The translations under genes were made by a program, and so were the position numbers. The notes under the pieces were generated by a model. That model saw only the letters and a program-made list of their open reading frames with translations, was not told where the DNA came from and ran no database searches. Shown here piece after piece: positions 50,381-60,373 of a DNA stretch of 64,000 nt. Every line of letters starts with the position of its first letter. Position 1 is the first letter of the stretch. Origin of the DNA: Afipia sp. (lineage in GTDB: Bacteria; Pseudomonadota; Alphaproteobacteria; Rhizobiales; Xanthobacteraceae); assembly GCA_024508675.1 (NCBI GenBank), contig JANINQ010000021.1, forward strand, positions 744,001 through 808,000. The letters are read 5' to 3'.

Positions 50381-50911
50381 CTAATGCCGTCTTTCATATG
50401 TGACGTAGGAGAAATCGACCGTATCTCTTTCGCCCTTTGAATGGCGGGTTCTTGCTGTTTCGCGCCACTCCGCGAGATCAAGCGACTTCAGGAACGTGTC
50501 GCCCTCCGGCGTTGCATGAACTTCGGTGACCTCCAGCCTGTCAGCCTTCGTCAACCATTGCGCAAATATCTCGGCGCCGCCGATCACCATGATCTCAGTG
50601 ACGAAACGCCGCAGCGCGTCGCCCCGCGCAATATCGAGCGCGGCATCGAGCGATGTCGCAACCACGATGCCCGGTGCCTGAAAGGTCTTGTCGCGCGTCA
50701 CGATAATGTTGGTGCGGCCCGGCAAAGGGCGGCCGACGGAGGCGTATGTCTTGCGGCCCATGATGACAGGGTGCCCCAGCGTAATCGCCTTGAGGCGCTT
50801 AAGATCGGAACTGAGATGCCACGGCATCGCATTATTGAGGCCGATGACGCCGTTTTCCGCGACGGCGACGACAAAGACGATACGCAGACGTGTAGCTGCC
50901 GGCGCGTTCAA
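50381..50911 (-). CDS. folA: Dihydrofolate reductase
   Basis: [57 protein letters not shown]. Confidence 0.96.
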   Translation of the reverse strand: MNAPAATRLRIVFVVAVAENGVIGLNNAMPWHLSSDLKRLKAITLGHPVIMGRKTYASVGRPLPGRTNIIVTRDKTFQAPGIVVATSLDAALDIARGDALRRFVTEIMVIGGAEIFAQWLTKADRLEVTEVHATPEGDTFLKSLDLAEWRETARTRHSKGERDTVDFSYVTYERRH

Positions 50912-51702
50912 ACCGCGACCTCGGCCTTGATATGCGGATGCGGGTCGTAATTCTCGAGCACGAAGTCCTCGTAGCGGAACGAGAAAATATCCTTCACATC
51001 CGGATTGATCTTCATCGTCGGCAACGGACGTGTGGGACGCGTCAGTTGCAGCCGCGCCTGATCGAGGTGGTTCAGATAGAGATGCGTGTCACCGAATGAA
51101 TGCACGAAGTCGCCCGGTTTGAGCCCGGTCACCTGCGCCACCATCATGGTGAGCAGCGCATAGGATGCGATGTTGAACGGCACGCCGAGAAACACGTCCG
51201 CTGAGCGCTGATAGAGCTGACACGACAGCTTGCCGTTGGCGACATAGAACTGGAACAGGCAATGGCACGGCGGCAGCGCCATCTTGTCCACTTCCGCAGG
51301 ATTCCACGCGCTGACGATCAGCCGCCGCGAGTCCGGATTTTTCCGGATCATTTCAATCACGTTGGCAATCTGATCGATCGTGCCGCCATCCGGCGCGGGC
51401 CATGAACGCCATTGCGAGCCATAGACCGGGCCGAGATTGCCGTTCTCGTCGGCCCACTCGTCCCAGATGCGCACGCCGTTGTCGTTCAGATATTTGATGT
51501 TGGTGTCGCCCGCCAGAAACCACAGCAATTCGTGGACGATCGATTTCAGATGCAGCTTCTTGGTGGTGAGCATCGGGAAGCCCGACGCCAGATTGAACCG
51601 CATCTGATGCCCGAAGATCGACAGCGTCCCGGTGCCGGTACGGTCCGTTTTCTTGGCGCCGTCGGCGAGAATGCGTTCGAGCAGGTCGTGGTACTGGTTC
51701 AT
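50908..51702 (-). CDS. thyA: Thymidylate synthase
   Basis: [72 protein letters not shown]. Confidence 0.97.
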   Translation of the reverse strand: MNQYHDLLERILADGAKKTDRTGTGTLSIFGHQMRFNLASGFPMLTTKKLHLKSIVHELLWFLAGDTNIKYLNDNGVRIWDEWADENGNLGPVYGSQWRSWPAPDGGTIDQIANVIEMIRKNPDSRRLIVSAWNPAEVDKMALPPCHCLFQFYVANGKLSCQLYQRSADVFLGVPFNIASYALLTMMVAQVTGLKPGDFVHSFGDTHLYLNHLDQARLQLTRPTRPLPTMKINPDVKDIFSFRYEDFVLENYDPHPHIKAEVAV

Positions 51703-51784
51703 GGGGCCTTTTTAGCCTGACGCGTGGCGCGATTCGATTTCGGCCGGGCAATTATACCCTGAAAAGTAAGTTACGGCGGCCCAA

Positions 51785-51832
51785 GCGCATGATCCGGAAA
51801 AGTGGGAACCGGTTTTCCGAAAGATCATGCGC
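51785..51832. repeat. 48-bp palindromic intergenic repeat (REP/RIME-like)
   Basis: GCGCATGATC-CGGAAAA...TTTTCCG-aaa-GATCATGCGC: 10-bp outer and 7-bp inner arms. Confidence 0.8.
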
Positions 51833-51841
51833 CAAACCACA

Positions 51842-51886
51842 AAAGACAAGGGGCGGAACTCGCGTCCCGCCCCCGTCTAAATATTT
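51842..51886 (-). terminator. Candidate terminator downstream of tctC-like gene
   Basis: Imperfect stem GGGGCGGA...TCCCGCCCC flanked by AGAC/GTCT; minus reading ends GTCTTTTG. Confidence 0.5.
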
Positions 51887-51901
51887 GATTTCAGTCGTAT
51901 C

Positions 51902-52885
51902 TTAGTTGAGCGGCTTCAGCACGCCCGACCACTTGGTGATTTCGCTGTCCACCAGCTTCTTCAGCGATTCCGGTGTGCGCTCGGCCGGCTTCGGAATCAC
52001 GCTGCCGAGTTCGAGCAGGCGCTTCTTGACGCCTTCGTCATCCAGCGCCTTGACCAGCGCGGCATTGAGCTTGGCGACGATCGGAGCCGGGGTGCCCTTC
52101 GGCGCGAAAATCGCGTTCCAGGCCTGGGCCTGATACTCGGGCAAACCAGCCTCGGCGGTGGTCGGAACATCCGGCAGCGACGGGTTACGCTCCGGCGTTG
52201 CCACGGCATACGCCTTGATGGTGCCGCCCTTGATCTGCGGAACGGCGTTGACGATCTGGTCGCACATATAATCGACCTGTCCGCCGACCAGCGCATTCAT
52301 TGCCGGGCCGGTGCCGTTGAACGGAACGCCGGTCGGATTGATCTTCAGCACCGCGTCCAGAAGCTGACACGAAGTATAAGACACCGAGCCGACGCCTGCA
52401 TGGGCTTCGTTCAGCTTGTCGGTGTTGGCCTTGAGGTAAGCCACGAACTCCTTGAGGTCCTTCGGCGGGAAATCCTTGCGCGCCAGGATCAGGATCGGCG
52501 TGCCGGCGATCAGACCGACAGCCTCGAAATCCTTGGACGGATGATAGGCCAGCTTCGGATACAGCGGCACCGATGCGGCGTGGGTGCCCATATGGCCGGT
52601 GATCAGCGTATAGCCATCGGGCGCGGCCTTCGAGGCGCGCGTCGAAGCGGTGGTGCCGCCGGCGCCGACCACGTTTTCAATGATGATCGACTGGCCCAGC
52701 GTCTGCTGCATATGGCCGGTCACGATGCGCGCGATGACGTCGGTCGGTCCGCCCGCCGCGAACGGCACGATCATGGTGATGTTGCGGGTCGGATAGTCCT
52801 GCGCCTGAGCCGCGCCGGTGGCGACACCGACCGCAGCCAGCGCTGAAAACCCGCACGTCGCGAGCATACGCTTAAGCAAATTCAT
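51902..52885 (-). CDS. Tripartite tricarboxylate transporter substrate-binding protein (TctC/Bug family)
   Basis: YPTRNITMIVPFAAGGPTDVIARIVTGHMQQTLGQSIIIENVVGAGGTTASTRASKAAPDGYTL. Confidence 0.94.
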   Translation of the reverse strand: MNLLKRMLATCGFSALAAVGVATGAAQAQDYPTRNITMIVPFAAGGPTDVIARIVTGHMQQTLGQSIIIENVVGAGGTTASTRASKAAPDGYTLITGHMGTHAASVPLYPKLAYHPSKDFEAVGLIAGTPILILARKDFPPKDLKEFVAYLKANTDKLNEAHAGVGSVSYTSCQLLDAVLKINPTGVPFNGTGPAMNALVGGQVDYMCDQIVNAVPQIKGGTIKAYAVATPERNPSLPDVPTTAEAGLPEYQAQAWNAIFAPKGTPAPIVAKLNAALVKALDDEGVKKRLLELGSVIPKPAERTPESLKKLVDSEITKWSGVLKPLN

Positions 52886-53012
52886 TGGGCTCTCCCGAGT
52901 ATTTTGATTAATTCGGCCCGGCAGTCTGAGCACCACCGGGCCGGATGAGTCTATTCAACTTGCAGCCAAGACGAAGAGGCAAGGCGCGGCGCAACGCCGC
53001 ACCTTGTTAACC

Positions 53013-54527
53013 CTAGTTCTCTGACTCGACGAACACCTCGTCGCGCTTCTTGCGCAGTGCCGGCAGCAGCGAGAGGATCAGCAGGAACGCTGCCACCGCC
53101 ATCAGCGTGGCGGACAGCGGCCGCGTCAGGAACACCGACCAGTCGCCGCGCGAGATCAGGAGCGCACGGCGCAGGTTCTCTTCCATCAGCGGTCCGAGCA
53201 CCATGCCGAGCAACATCGGCGCGGGTTCGAAATCATGCTTCACCAGCCAGTAGCCGACAAGGCCGAACGCCGCCGTCAGCACCACGTCCATCGGCGCGTT
53301 GTTCACCGAGTAGATGCCGATGGCGCAGAAGATGACGATGCAGGGGAACAGCAGCCGGTAAGGCACCCGCAGCAGGCGCACCCAGATGCCGACCATCGGC
53401 AGGTTGATGACCAGCAGCATCAGGTTGCCGATCCACATCGAGGCGATCATGCCCCAGACCAGTTCGGGCTGCTTCTGCATCACCTGCGGGCCGGGCACGA
53501 TGCCATGAATGGTCATCGCGCCGACCATCAGCGCCATCACCGCGTTGGGCGGGATGCCGAGCGTCAGCAGCGGAATGAACGAGGTCTGCGCCGCGGCATT
53601 GTTGGCGCTTTCCGGCGCCGCCACGCCCTCGATCGCACCGCGGCCGAAACGCTGCGGATGCTTCGAGATCTTCTTCTCGAACGTGTAGGCCGCGAACGAG
53701 GCAATCACCGCGCCGCCGCCCGGCAGGATGCCGAGGATCGATCCCAGCACCGTGCCGCGCAGAATGGCAGGCGTCGAATCCTTGATGTCCTTCTTGGTCG
53801 GCATCAGGCCGGTGATCTTCTGCTGCACCAGGCTGCGTTCCATCGATGCGCCGGGATCGAGATTGCGGATGATCTCGGCAAAGCCGAACAGGCCCATCGC
53901 GACGGTGGCGAAGCCGAGGCCGTCAGCCAGTTCGGGAATGTTGAACGACATGCGCGACGCACCGGTCTCGATGTCCGAACCGACCATTGAGAGCAACACA
54001 CCGAAGGCGATCATCGCGATAGCCTTGAGCACCGAGCCCTTCGCCAGCACGACTGCGAAGATCAGGCCGAGCACCATCAGCGAGAAATACTCGGCAGGGC
54101 CAAACGCCAGCGCGAGCTTGGTCAGCGGCGCACCGAGCAATGCGATCAGCACGGTGGCAACGCAGCCGGCGAAGAACGAGCCGATGGCGGCGATCGCCAG
54201 CGCCGGACCGGCGCGGCCCTGCTTGGCCATCTGGAAGCCGTCGAGCGCGGTGACCACCGAGCCCGCCTCGCCCGGAATGTTCACCAGGATCGACGTGGTC
54301 GAACCGCCGTACTGCGCGCCGTAATAGATGCCGGCGAGCATGATCAGCGCGCCGACCGGCGGCAGACCGAACGTGATCGGCAGCAGCATCGCCACGGTGG
54401 CGATGGTGCCGATGCCGGGCAGCACGCCGACCAGCGTGCCGACCAGTGCACCGATCAGGCACAGACCGAGATTGACAGGTGAGAACGCAACGCCAAAACC
54501 GAGGGCGAGATTTGCAAAAATATCCAT
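53013..54527 (-). CDS. tctA: Tripartite tricarboxylate transporter large permease (TctA)
   Basis: [87 protein letters not shown]. Confidence 0.96.
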   Translation of the reverse strand: MDIFANLALGFGVAFSPVNLGLCLIGALVGTLVGVLPGIGTIATVAMLLPITFGLPPVGALIMLAGIYYGAQYGGSTTSILVNIPGEAGSVVTALDGFQMAKQGRAGPALAIAAIGSFFAGCVATVLIALLGAPLTKLALAFGPAEYFSLMVLGLIFAVVLAKGSVLKAIAMIAFGVLLSMVGSDIETGASRMSFNIPELADGLGFATVAMGLFGFAEIIRNLDPGASMERSLVQQKITGLMPTKKDIKDSTPAILRGTVLGSILGILPGGGAVIASFAAYTFEKKISKHPQRFGRGAIEGVAAPESANNAAAQTSFIPLLTLGIPPNAVMALMVGAMTIHGIVPGPQVMQKQPELVWGMIASMWIGNLMLLVINLPMVGIWVRLLRVPYRLLFPCIVIFCAIGIYSVNNAPMDVVLTAAFGLVGYWLVKHDFEPAPMLLGMVLGPLMEENLRRALLISRGDWSVFLTRPLSATLMAVAAFLLILSLLPALRKKRDEVFVESEN

Positions 54528-54534
54528 GATGCCC

Positions 54535-55038
54535 TCAGCGCAGAATGCGTGGGAACAGATCGAGCGGCAGCCCGAGCGCATAAGGGAACAGCAGTGCGCA
54601 TCCGATCGTCAGGCAGACGCCGACGACGATCGCTTCGACCAGCTTGGTCTCGTCGCTGCCCATCGCCGCGATCATGAAACTCACGAACGCGGACACGATC
54701 AGCCCGAGCGGACGGATCATGACCGAGAAAGCAAGGATCGCCAGCGTGACAAAGAACGGACCGCGAATGCCGTAGCGCTGCAGCGGCGGCCCTTCCATCA
54801 GGAACCCGGTCAGTGCCACGCCCGCCCCGAGCGCCAGCAGCAGATAGGCGAACATCCGCGGCGCCGTACCGGGACCGAACGAGAACCCGCGCATGCCCTG
54901 AAGATCGCTCGACGCCCACAAGGCGAACAGCGCGATCCCCATCAGCACAACACCGCCGTAAAAGTCCTGTGGTCCTTTGATTGGGCCGCGCACGGGTTTC
55001 GCGGCAGCGCTGTCTGGCGCTTCTGTCATTGTTGTCAT
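54535..55038 (-). CDS. tctB: Tripartite tricarboxylate transporter small permease (TctB)
   Basis: DFYGGVVLMGIALFALWASSDLQGMRGFSFGPGTAPRMFAYLLLALGAGVALTGFL. Confidence 0.9.
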   Translation of the reverse strand: MTTMTEAPDSAAAKPVRGPIKGPQDFYGGVVLMGIALFALWASSDLQGMRGFSFGPGTAPRMFAYLLLALGAGVALTGFLMEGPPLQRYGIRGPFFVTLAILAFSVMIRPLGLIVSAFVSFMIAAMGSDETKLVEAIVVGVCLTIGCALLFPYALGLPLDLFPRILR

Positions 55039-55115
55039 CCCCCTCAGTCGCGGGCTTCAGCCCGGTCTGTTCTTGTCGTTCAGGGTCGTCCCCTGCCTTT
55101 GCTTAGCTATTTTCG

Positions 55116-55649
55116 TCAGACGATGCCAGCAAAACCGAGGATGCCGCCCGCAACCAGCACCCAGAGCGGGTTCAGCCGGGTCATTAACGCAACTGCGGCC
55201 GCTCCGATTGTAAGCAGTGCAGCAATCCATGAATGATCGGACGTAAGTGTCAGGATCAATCCGCTGGCGCACATCAGTCCGATGGAGATGGGAACCAGCG
55301 CAGCCTGCAGGATCGCAGGCCAGATCGATTCAGTGGGACGGGCCAGCATGTTGCTGACGAAATAGGCAAAGACCGCCGACGGTCCGCACATGGCGAATGT
55401 CGCCACCAGCGCACCCGCAATGCCTGCAACGTGATAGCCGATCAGCGTCACAATCAGCACGTTGGGCCCGGGAGAGAGCTGCGAGATCGCGAACATGTCC
55501 GCGAACTGCGCATCCGTCATCCAGTGCCTGACCTCAACGGCAACACGATGCATTTCCGGAATGGTGGAATTCGCCCCTCCGATCGCAAGCAAGGACATCA
55601 GCCCGAACGTCCACGCCATCGTAAAGAGTACGTTGACCGGCGAGTTCAC
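55116..55649 (-). CDS. Chromate transporter-family protein, second half (ChrA domain)
   Basis: GTG start VNSPVNVLFTMAWTFGLMSLLAIGGANSTIPEMHRVAVEVRHWMTDAQFADMFAISQLSPGPNVLIVTLIGYHVAG. Confidence 0.88.
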   Translation of the reverse strand: MNSPVNVLFTMAWTFGLMSLLAIGGANSTIPEMHRVAVEVRHWMTDAQFADMFAISQLSPGPNVLIVTLIGYHVAGIAGALVATFAMCGPSAVFAYFVSNMLARPTESIWPAILQAALVPISIGLMCASGLILTLTSDHSWIAALLTIGAAAVALMTRLNPLWVLVAGGILGFAGIV

Positions 55650-56248
55650 GCTGCCGCCTTTCTTCGCGTGGCGAACGTGAGCGCAATGCTGAACGGAATG
55701 GCCGAGAGCAGGACCGGCACCAGCGGGAGCCGCAAAATGCCTATCGCGATGAAAACTGCGGCCAGCAGCGTCAGCGCGACGGGATCGCGCCGCTTCACGA
55801 GCGGCATCATCATGCGCGCGATGACAGCGAGAAACAGGCCGATGGCCGCGCAAGACACGCCGGCCAGAGTGCGCTGCAATGCCGGAATCTCTCCATAGCG
55901 TGCATAGATTGCAGCCAGCACGGTGACGATCACCACTGGCGGCCCGATCAGACCGAGAAACGCCGCGATGCTTCCCGGAATGCCGCGAAAGCGCGCGCCG
56001 AACACCACCGACAGGTTGACGATGTTCGGGCCGGGCAGGAAATGACAGAGCGCGAAGGCCTCGTTGAATTCGTCGGGCGTCATCCAGCGATGCTGATCGA
56101 CAATGGCCCGCCTTGCCCACACCAGCACGCCGCCAAACCCGGCCAATGACATTTTGGCGAACGCGACAAACAGCTCGAGCAATCCCGGACGCTCCGGGAT
56201 TATTGCATCGTCAGGCGGGGAAATGGCTGGAACGCTTTCGGGAGGCAT
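55646..56248 (-). CDS. Chromate transporter-family protein, first half (ChrA domain)
   Basis: LLELFVAFAKMSLAGFGGVLVWARRAIVDQHRWMTPDEFNEAFALCHFLPGPNIVNLSVVFGARFRGIPG; 4-nt overlap with the downstream ChrA half. Confidence 0.9.
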   Translation of the reverse strand: MPPESVPAISPPDDAIIPERPGLLELFVAFAKMSLAGFGGVLVWARRAIVDQHRWMTPDEFNEAFALCHFLPGPNIVNLSVVFGARFRGIPGSIAAFLGLIGPPVVIVTVLAAIYARYGEIPALQRTLAGVSCAAIGLFLAVIARMMMPLVKRRDPVALTLLAAVFIAIGILRLPLVPVLLSAIPFSIALTFATRRKAAA

Positions 56249-56409
56249 GGCCCGATGTAGAATGCCCGTAGGCGCGGGCCAATCGCTATTCCGGTGCGGC
56301 GCGCATGCATGGAACGCAAACCGGAACATTGCGAGGGCTGCGCTCCTGCCGCCCAAAGACGGAAACCGGGGGGCTTTTGCGCGGGCGATTTGCCCCCTAT
56401 ATTGAGCGT

Positions 56410-56760
56410 GCCGGTTCGCCGGCTATGGAAATAAATGGCCGTCGTAATAAACCATTCGGACCCGGGGGCAGCACCCGGCGCCTCCACCAAAACCCGGACT
56501 CTCCGCCACCAATCGGCGGGTTTCGGCGGGGGCGAAACAGGATCGACGAGGGCGTAAAGGACTCGCTTTTTCTCGGTATTGTTCCGCCGTTATCGGGCTA
56601 TTCAATAGTTGCAAACGACAACTATGCTCCGGTTGCTCAGGCTGCGTAACGCAGTTTGAAATACCGACTTAAAGTCCTGATGGATTAAGCCCCGTCAGGC
56701 GGGGTCCGGAGGCACCTGGCAACAGAAGCCTCCACTTTAACCTCACCGGATCACACTGGA
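56410..56760 (+). ncRNA. ssrA: Circularly permuted (two-piece) tmRNA; outer boundaries approximate
   Basis: Acceptor 3' strand CGCCTCC-A-CCA (56479-56489) precedes 5' strand GGGGGCG (56528-56534). These form a 7-bp acceptor stem with G3.U70. Tag ORF GCAAACGACAACTATGCTCCGGTTGCTCAGGCTGCGTAA (56611-56649) encodes ANDNYAPVAQAA*. Confidence 0.95.
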
Positions 56761-56932
56761 TTTATTGGCGTCGTCCGTTGCGGACGGCGAGAATATCTGC
56801 GATCTGCGTTGCGCAGAGGCTGACCTGCGGGCCATGACCGGATAGCATGGATTAAACGGCGAGTCGGGACATGCGCTCCGGCCATCCCGCACCATTCGAA
56901 TTCGACCAGACGACCTTTTACAGGACCAGATA

Positions 56933-57427
56933 ATGGCGACCGATCACATTCGTTATGATGTCCTCGCGCGCGATGCGCTGCGCGGCGTACTCAAGCATGT
57001 GCTCGCGGACGCCGCCGAACACGGCCTGCCCGGTGAACATCATTTCTACATCACGTTCCTGTCCAAGGCCGAGGGCGTGAAGCTCTCCCCGCGGCTGCTA
57101 TCGCAATATCCTCAGGAAATGACCGTGATCCTCCAGCATCAGTTCTGGGATCTGGTCGTTACCGACGATCGCTTCGAGGTTGGACTGTCGTTCAACGGCA
57201 TCCCCGAGCGGCTCGTGATCCCGTTCAGCGCGATCAAGAGCTTCTTCGATCCGTCGGTGCAGTTCGGACTGCAGTTCGAGCCCGTCGATGCTCCCGCAGC
57301 CGAAGCGGAAACACCAGCCGAAGCATTGCCCGCTGCAGTCGCGACGGACACACCGGCTGACGACGAACCAGTCAAGCAGGGCGAAGGCGCCGAGGTTGTG
57401 CGGCTCGACCGCTTCCGCAAGAAATAA
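56933..57427 (+). CDS. sspB: SspB family ClpXP adaptor (alphaproteobacterial stringent starvation protein B-like)
   Basis: MATDHIRYDVLARDALRGVLKHVLADAAEHGLPGEHHFYITFLSKAEGVKLSPRLLSQYPQEMTVILQHQFWDLVVTDDRFEVGLSFNGIPERLVIPFSAIKSFFDPSVQFGLQFE. Confidence 0.88.
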   Translation: MATDHIRYDVLARDALRGVLKHVLADAAEHGLPGEHHFYITFLSKAEGVKLSPRLLSQYPQEMTVILQHQFWDLVVTDDRFEVGLSFNGIPERLVIPFSAIKSFFDPSVQFGLQFEPVDAPAAEAETPAEALPAAVATDTPADDEPVKQGEGAEVVRLDRFRKK

Positions 57428-57566
57428 TCCGCCACAACCGATTTCACTGTTCTCATCTTGAGGCTTTCTAAGCGCGAACGCTGTTTTCGCGCTGCAAGGC
57501 ACGCTGACGCGGTTGCATGCCCTCATAATGAGGTCCAAACTTCGGTGTCCCCACAACGCACCGGAA

Positions 57567-58976
57567 ATGATGATGGCCGCTCAGAAGAAAAACACGCGCA
57601 CCGAAACCGACACGTTCGGACCGATCGAGGTGCCTGCGGATCACTACTGGGGCGCGCAAACCGAGCGATCGAAGCACAATTTCAGGATCGGCAATGAACG
57701 CATGCCGATGCCGATCGTGCGTGCGCTGGCTATCGTCAAGCTCGCCGCAGCCCAGACCAATCTCGAACTCGGACTGCTCGATCAGCGCCGCGCTCGCGCG
57801 ATCATCCGCGCCGCGCGCGAGGTGATCGACGGCGAACTCGACGACAATTTCCCGCTGGTGGTCTGGCAGACCGGCTCGGGCACGCAGTCCAATATGAACC
57901 TCAATGAGGTGATCGCCAACCGCGCCAGCGAGCTGCTCGGCGGCGTCCCGGGCACCAAGAAGCCGGTGCATCCGAACGATCACGTCAACATGAGTCAGTC
58001 GTCGAACGACTCGTTTCCGACGGCCATGCACATCGCCGCCGCCGAGCGCATCGCCAACGATCTGCTGCCGGGACTGACGATTCTGCTGAAGGCACTGCGG
58101 CAGAAGGAAAAGGCGTTCGCGCGGATCGTGAAGATCGGCCGCACGCACACGCAGGACGCGACGCCACTGACCCTGGGCCAGGAATTTTCTGGATACGCAG
58201 CACAGGTCGAAAGCGGCATCGCGCGGATTCGCACGGCGGCAAAAGATCTTTACCCTCTGGCGCAGGGCGGCACCGCGGTCGGCACCGGCCTGAACTCCCA
58301 TCCGCGCTTCGCCAAGCTCTTCGCAAAGAAAGTCGCGGCCCTCACCAGACTGCCCTTCACCACTGCGCCCAACAAGTTCGAAGCGCTGGCTTCGAACGAT
58401 GCCTATGTCTTCGTGCACGGCGCGATCAATTCAACCGCGACCGGACTGTTCAAGATCGCCAACGACATCCGGCTGCTCGGCTCTGGCCCCCGCTCCGGCC
58501 TCGGCGAACTGATCCTGCCCGAAAACGAGCCGGGCTCGTCGATCATGCCGGGCAAGGTCAACCCGACACAATGCGAAGCTATGACCATGGTGTGCTGCCA
58601 GATCTTCGGCAATCAGACTGCTATCACTGTCGCCGGCAGTCAGGGCCATTTCGAACTGAACGTCTACAAGCCGGTGATGGCGCACTGCATGCTGCAATCG
58701 ATTCAGCTCATGGCCGACGTCTCGCGTTCATTTACCGAACATTGCGTTGTCGGGATTCGCGCGGACGAGAAGCGAATCGATGAATTGATGCGGCGCTCGC
58801 TGATGCTGGTGACAGCGCTTGCCCCGAAGATCGGCTACGACAATGCCGCAAAGGTCGCCAAGACTGCTCATGCGAACGGCACCACACTGAAAGAAGAGGC
58901 AGTTCGTCTTGGCTTGGTGTCCGCTGCGGAGTTCGATCGGCTCGTGAAGCCGGAGAAGATGACTCGTCCGGGCTAA
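57567..58976 (+). CDS. fumC: Fumarate hydratase class II
   Basis: [33 protein letters not shown]; fumarase signature [16 protein letters not shown]. Confidence 0.96.
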   Translation: MMMAAQKKNTRTETDTFGPIEVPADHYWGAQTERSKHNFRIGNERMPMPIVRALAIVKLAAAQTNLELGLLDQRRARAIIRAAREVIDGELDDNFPLVVWQTGSGTQSNMNLNEVIANRASELLGGVPGTKKPVHPNDHVNMSQSSNDSFPTAMHIAAAERIANDLLPGLTILLKALRQKEKAFARIVKIGRTHTQDATPLTLGQEFSGYAAQVESGIARIRTAAKDLYPLAQGGTAVGTGLNSHPRFAKLFAKKVAALTRLPFTTAPNKFEALASNDAYVFVHGAINSTATGLFKIANDIRLLGSGPRSGLGELILPENEPGSSIMPGKVNPTQCEAMTMVCCQIFGNQTAITVAGSQGHFELNVYKPVMAHCMLQSIQLMADVSRSFTEHCVVGIRADEKRIDELMRRSLMLVTALAPKIGYDNAAKVAKTAHANGTTLKEEAVRLGLVSAAEFDRLVKPEKMTRPG

Positions 58977-59241
58977 CAGCAGCGCGCGTACATTAACTTA
59001 CGGTAATCTTAGGCGGACATCTCGTCGCACCACCTAAAGTCATACGCCTAATGGCTACCATCTGCTGCGCGACGCATGCTAACTTTTCATCTGCGCCGCG
59101 CTGCATCAGCGCATCGAATAACGAACGACATTCAAAACGGACCGCGTGAGCAATTCGCTCTGACGAGTCCCCAACAGGACAAGCGCACCCGGCGTTCATC
59201 GCGTGCCGTATCCGCATTGTCCCAAAAAATAAGGAGACGTG

Positions 59242-59430
59242 ATGGGTGATTTGGTGAACCTGAAACAGGTTAAAAAACGCATCGCACGCGAAGCGGCGGA
59301 GAAGCAGGCGGAGACCAATCGTGCCCGCTTCGGCCGCACCAAGAACGAACGCAGCCGCGATGAATTCCAGGCCACGCGCGCCAGCGGCATCCTCGATCAG
59401 CATCGCATCGATGATGGAACGCCAGCATGA
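59242..59430 (+). CDS. DUF4169-like small basic protein
   Basis: MGDLVNLKQVKKRIAREAAEKQAETNRARFGRTKNERSRDEFQATRASGILDQHRID; stop overlaps the next start by 4 nt. Confidence 0.75.
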   Translation: MGDLVNLKQVKKRIAREAAEKQAETNRARFGRTKNERSRDEFQATRASGILDQHRIDDGTPA

Positions 59431-59699
59431 AATCTCCTGTCGTCAAACGCTCGATCGTCGTCGCCGGTCACAAGACCAGCGTCAGTCTTGAAGAAGCCTT
59501 CTGGAATGGCATGAAGGAAATCGCCTCGGTGAGAAGTCTCACCCTGTCCGAACTGGTGGGCGAGATCGACGGCGGCCGTCAGCAGGGGAACCTCTCTTCT
59601 GCAATCCGCCTCTTCGTGCTGGATTACTTCCGGTCACGCGCGGCCCACACGACCGGAAACGGCAGCAGCAGATTGCCTGCTGAAGGTCCTCATCCGTAA
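59427..59699 (+). CDS. Ribbon-helix-helix domain protein
   Basis: VKRSIVVAGHKTSVSLEEAFWNGMKEIASVRSLTLSELVGEIDGGRQQGNLSSAIRLFVLDYFRSRA. Confidence 0.82.
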   Translation: MKSPVVKRSIVVAGHKTSVSLEEAFWNGMKEIASVRSLTLSELVGEIDGGRQQGNLSSAIRLFVLDYFRSRAAHTTGNGSSRLPAEGPHP

Positions 59700-59789
59700 T
59701 TCTCCGCATCGTACAGCTACGATCCTGACTCCGCCGTAGGTTTTCGTCCGAATACCGCGGCGGGTCGGCTTCCGTTACTATGTACCTGT

Positions 59790-59816
59790 GTCTCGAAATG
59801 CATACCGTTTCGAGAC
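59790..59816. terminator. Stem-loop between the two RHH genes (terminator or regulatory)
   Basis: GTCTCGAAA-tgcataccg-TTTCGAGAC perfect 9-bp arms. Confidence 0.4.
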
Positions 59817-59945
59817 TGGCTGCGGGGGCGGCTGCAATTCTGATCCGCGCAGCGAGATCATCATCGTGCCAGTACCAGCGCGTCATCAGCCGCGAGATAC
59901 ATTCTCGCTGCATGAGATCGCTTGGCCAGAATGGGGGCAGCTTCG

Positions 59946-60269
59946 ATGCAGAACGACAACCACACGCAGATCATGGACAGCGGCTTCGTCCACAACGTCA
60001 AGGAGTTCGCCGTTGTCAAACGCTCCGTCGTCGTCGGCGGTCACAAGACCAGCGTTAGTCTTGAAGACGCATTCTGGACCAGCCTGAAAGACATCGCGAC
60101 GCGGCGCGGCCTGCCGCTGTCGACCCAGATCGACGCCATCGACCGCACACGCAGGACGGCAAACCTCTCATCCGCGATCCGCCTGTTCGTGCTGGATCAC
60201 TTCCGCACCCGCGCCGTCACGTCGGTCTTCATCGGCGAACGGCAGCCGTCGCATCACGTTATTCGCTAG
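59946..60269 (+). CDS. Ribbon-helix-helix domain protein, paralog of the 59427-59699 product
   Basis: VKRSVVVGGHKTSVSLEDAFWTSLKDIATRRGLPLSTQIDAIDRTRRTANLSSAIRLFVLDHFRTRA. Confidence 0.8.
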   Translation: MQNDNHTQIMDSGFVHNVKEFAVVKRSVVVGGHKTSVSLEDAFWTSLKDIATRRGLPLSTQIDAIDRTRRTANLSSAIRLFVLDHFRTRAVTSVFIGERQPSHHVIR

Positions 60270-60274
60270 AGCCA

Positions 60275-60303
60275 TTCCGGCTTTGATGGGATCAAAGCCG
60301 GAA
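60275..60303. repeat. Palindromic stem-loop with flanking conserved-looking intergenic element
   Basis: TTCCGGCTTTGAT-ggg-ATCAAAGCCGGAA, perfect 13-bp arms, followed by CTTGATATTCTGACGCGTTTTCTTGACTCGAACCGGTACCCGCTTCGCTTC. Confidence 0.75.
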
Positions 60304-60373
60304 CTCCAGCTTGATATTCTGACGCGTTTTCTTGACTCGAACCGGTACCCGCTTCGCTTCAAAACACCATGGA

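Noticed and set aside
56305-56649. 114-aa plus ORF ending in ...ANDNYAPVAQAA
   Set aside because: Runs through the tmRNA; only the last residues are the tmRNA tag reading frame.
58993-59403. 136-aa minus ORF overlapping the DUF4169-like gene
   Set aside because: Opposes a translationally coupled gene pair; composition looks like a shadow frame.
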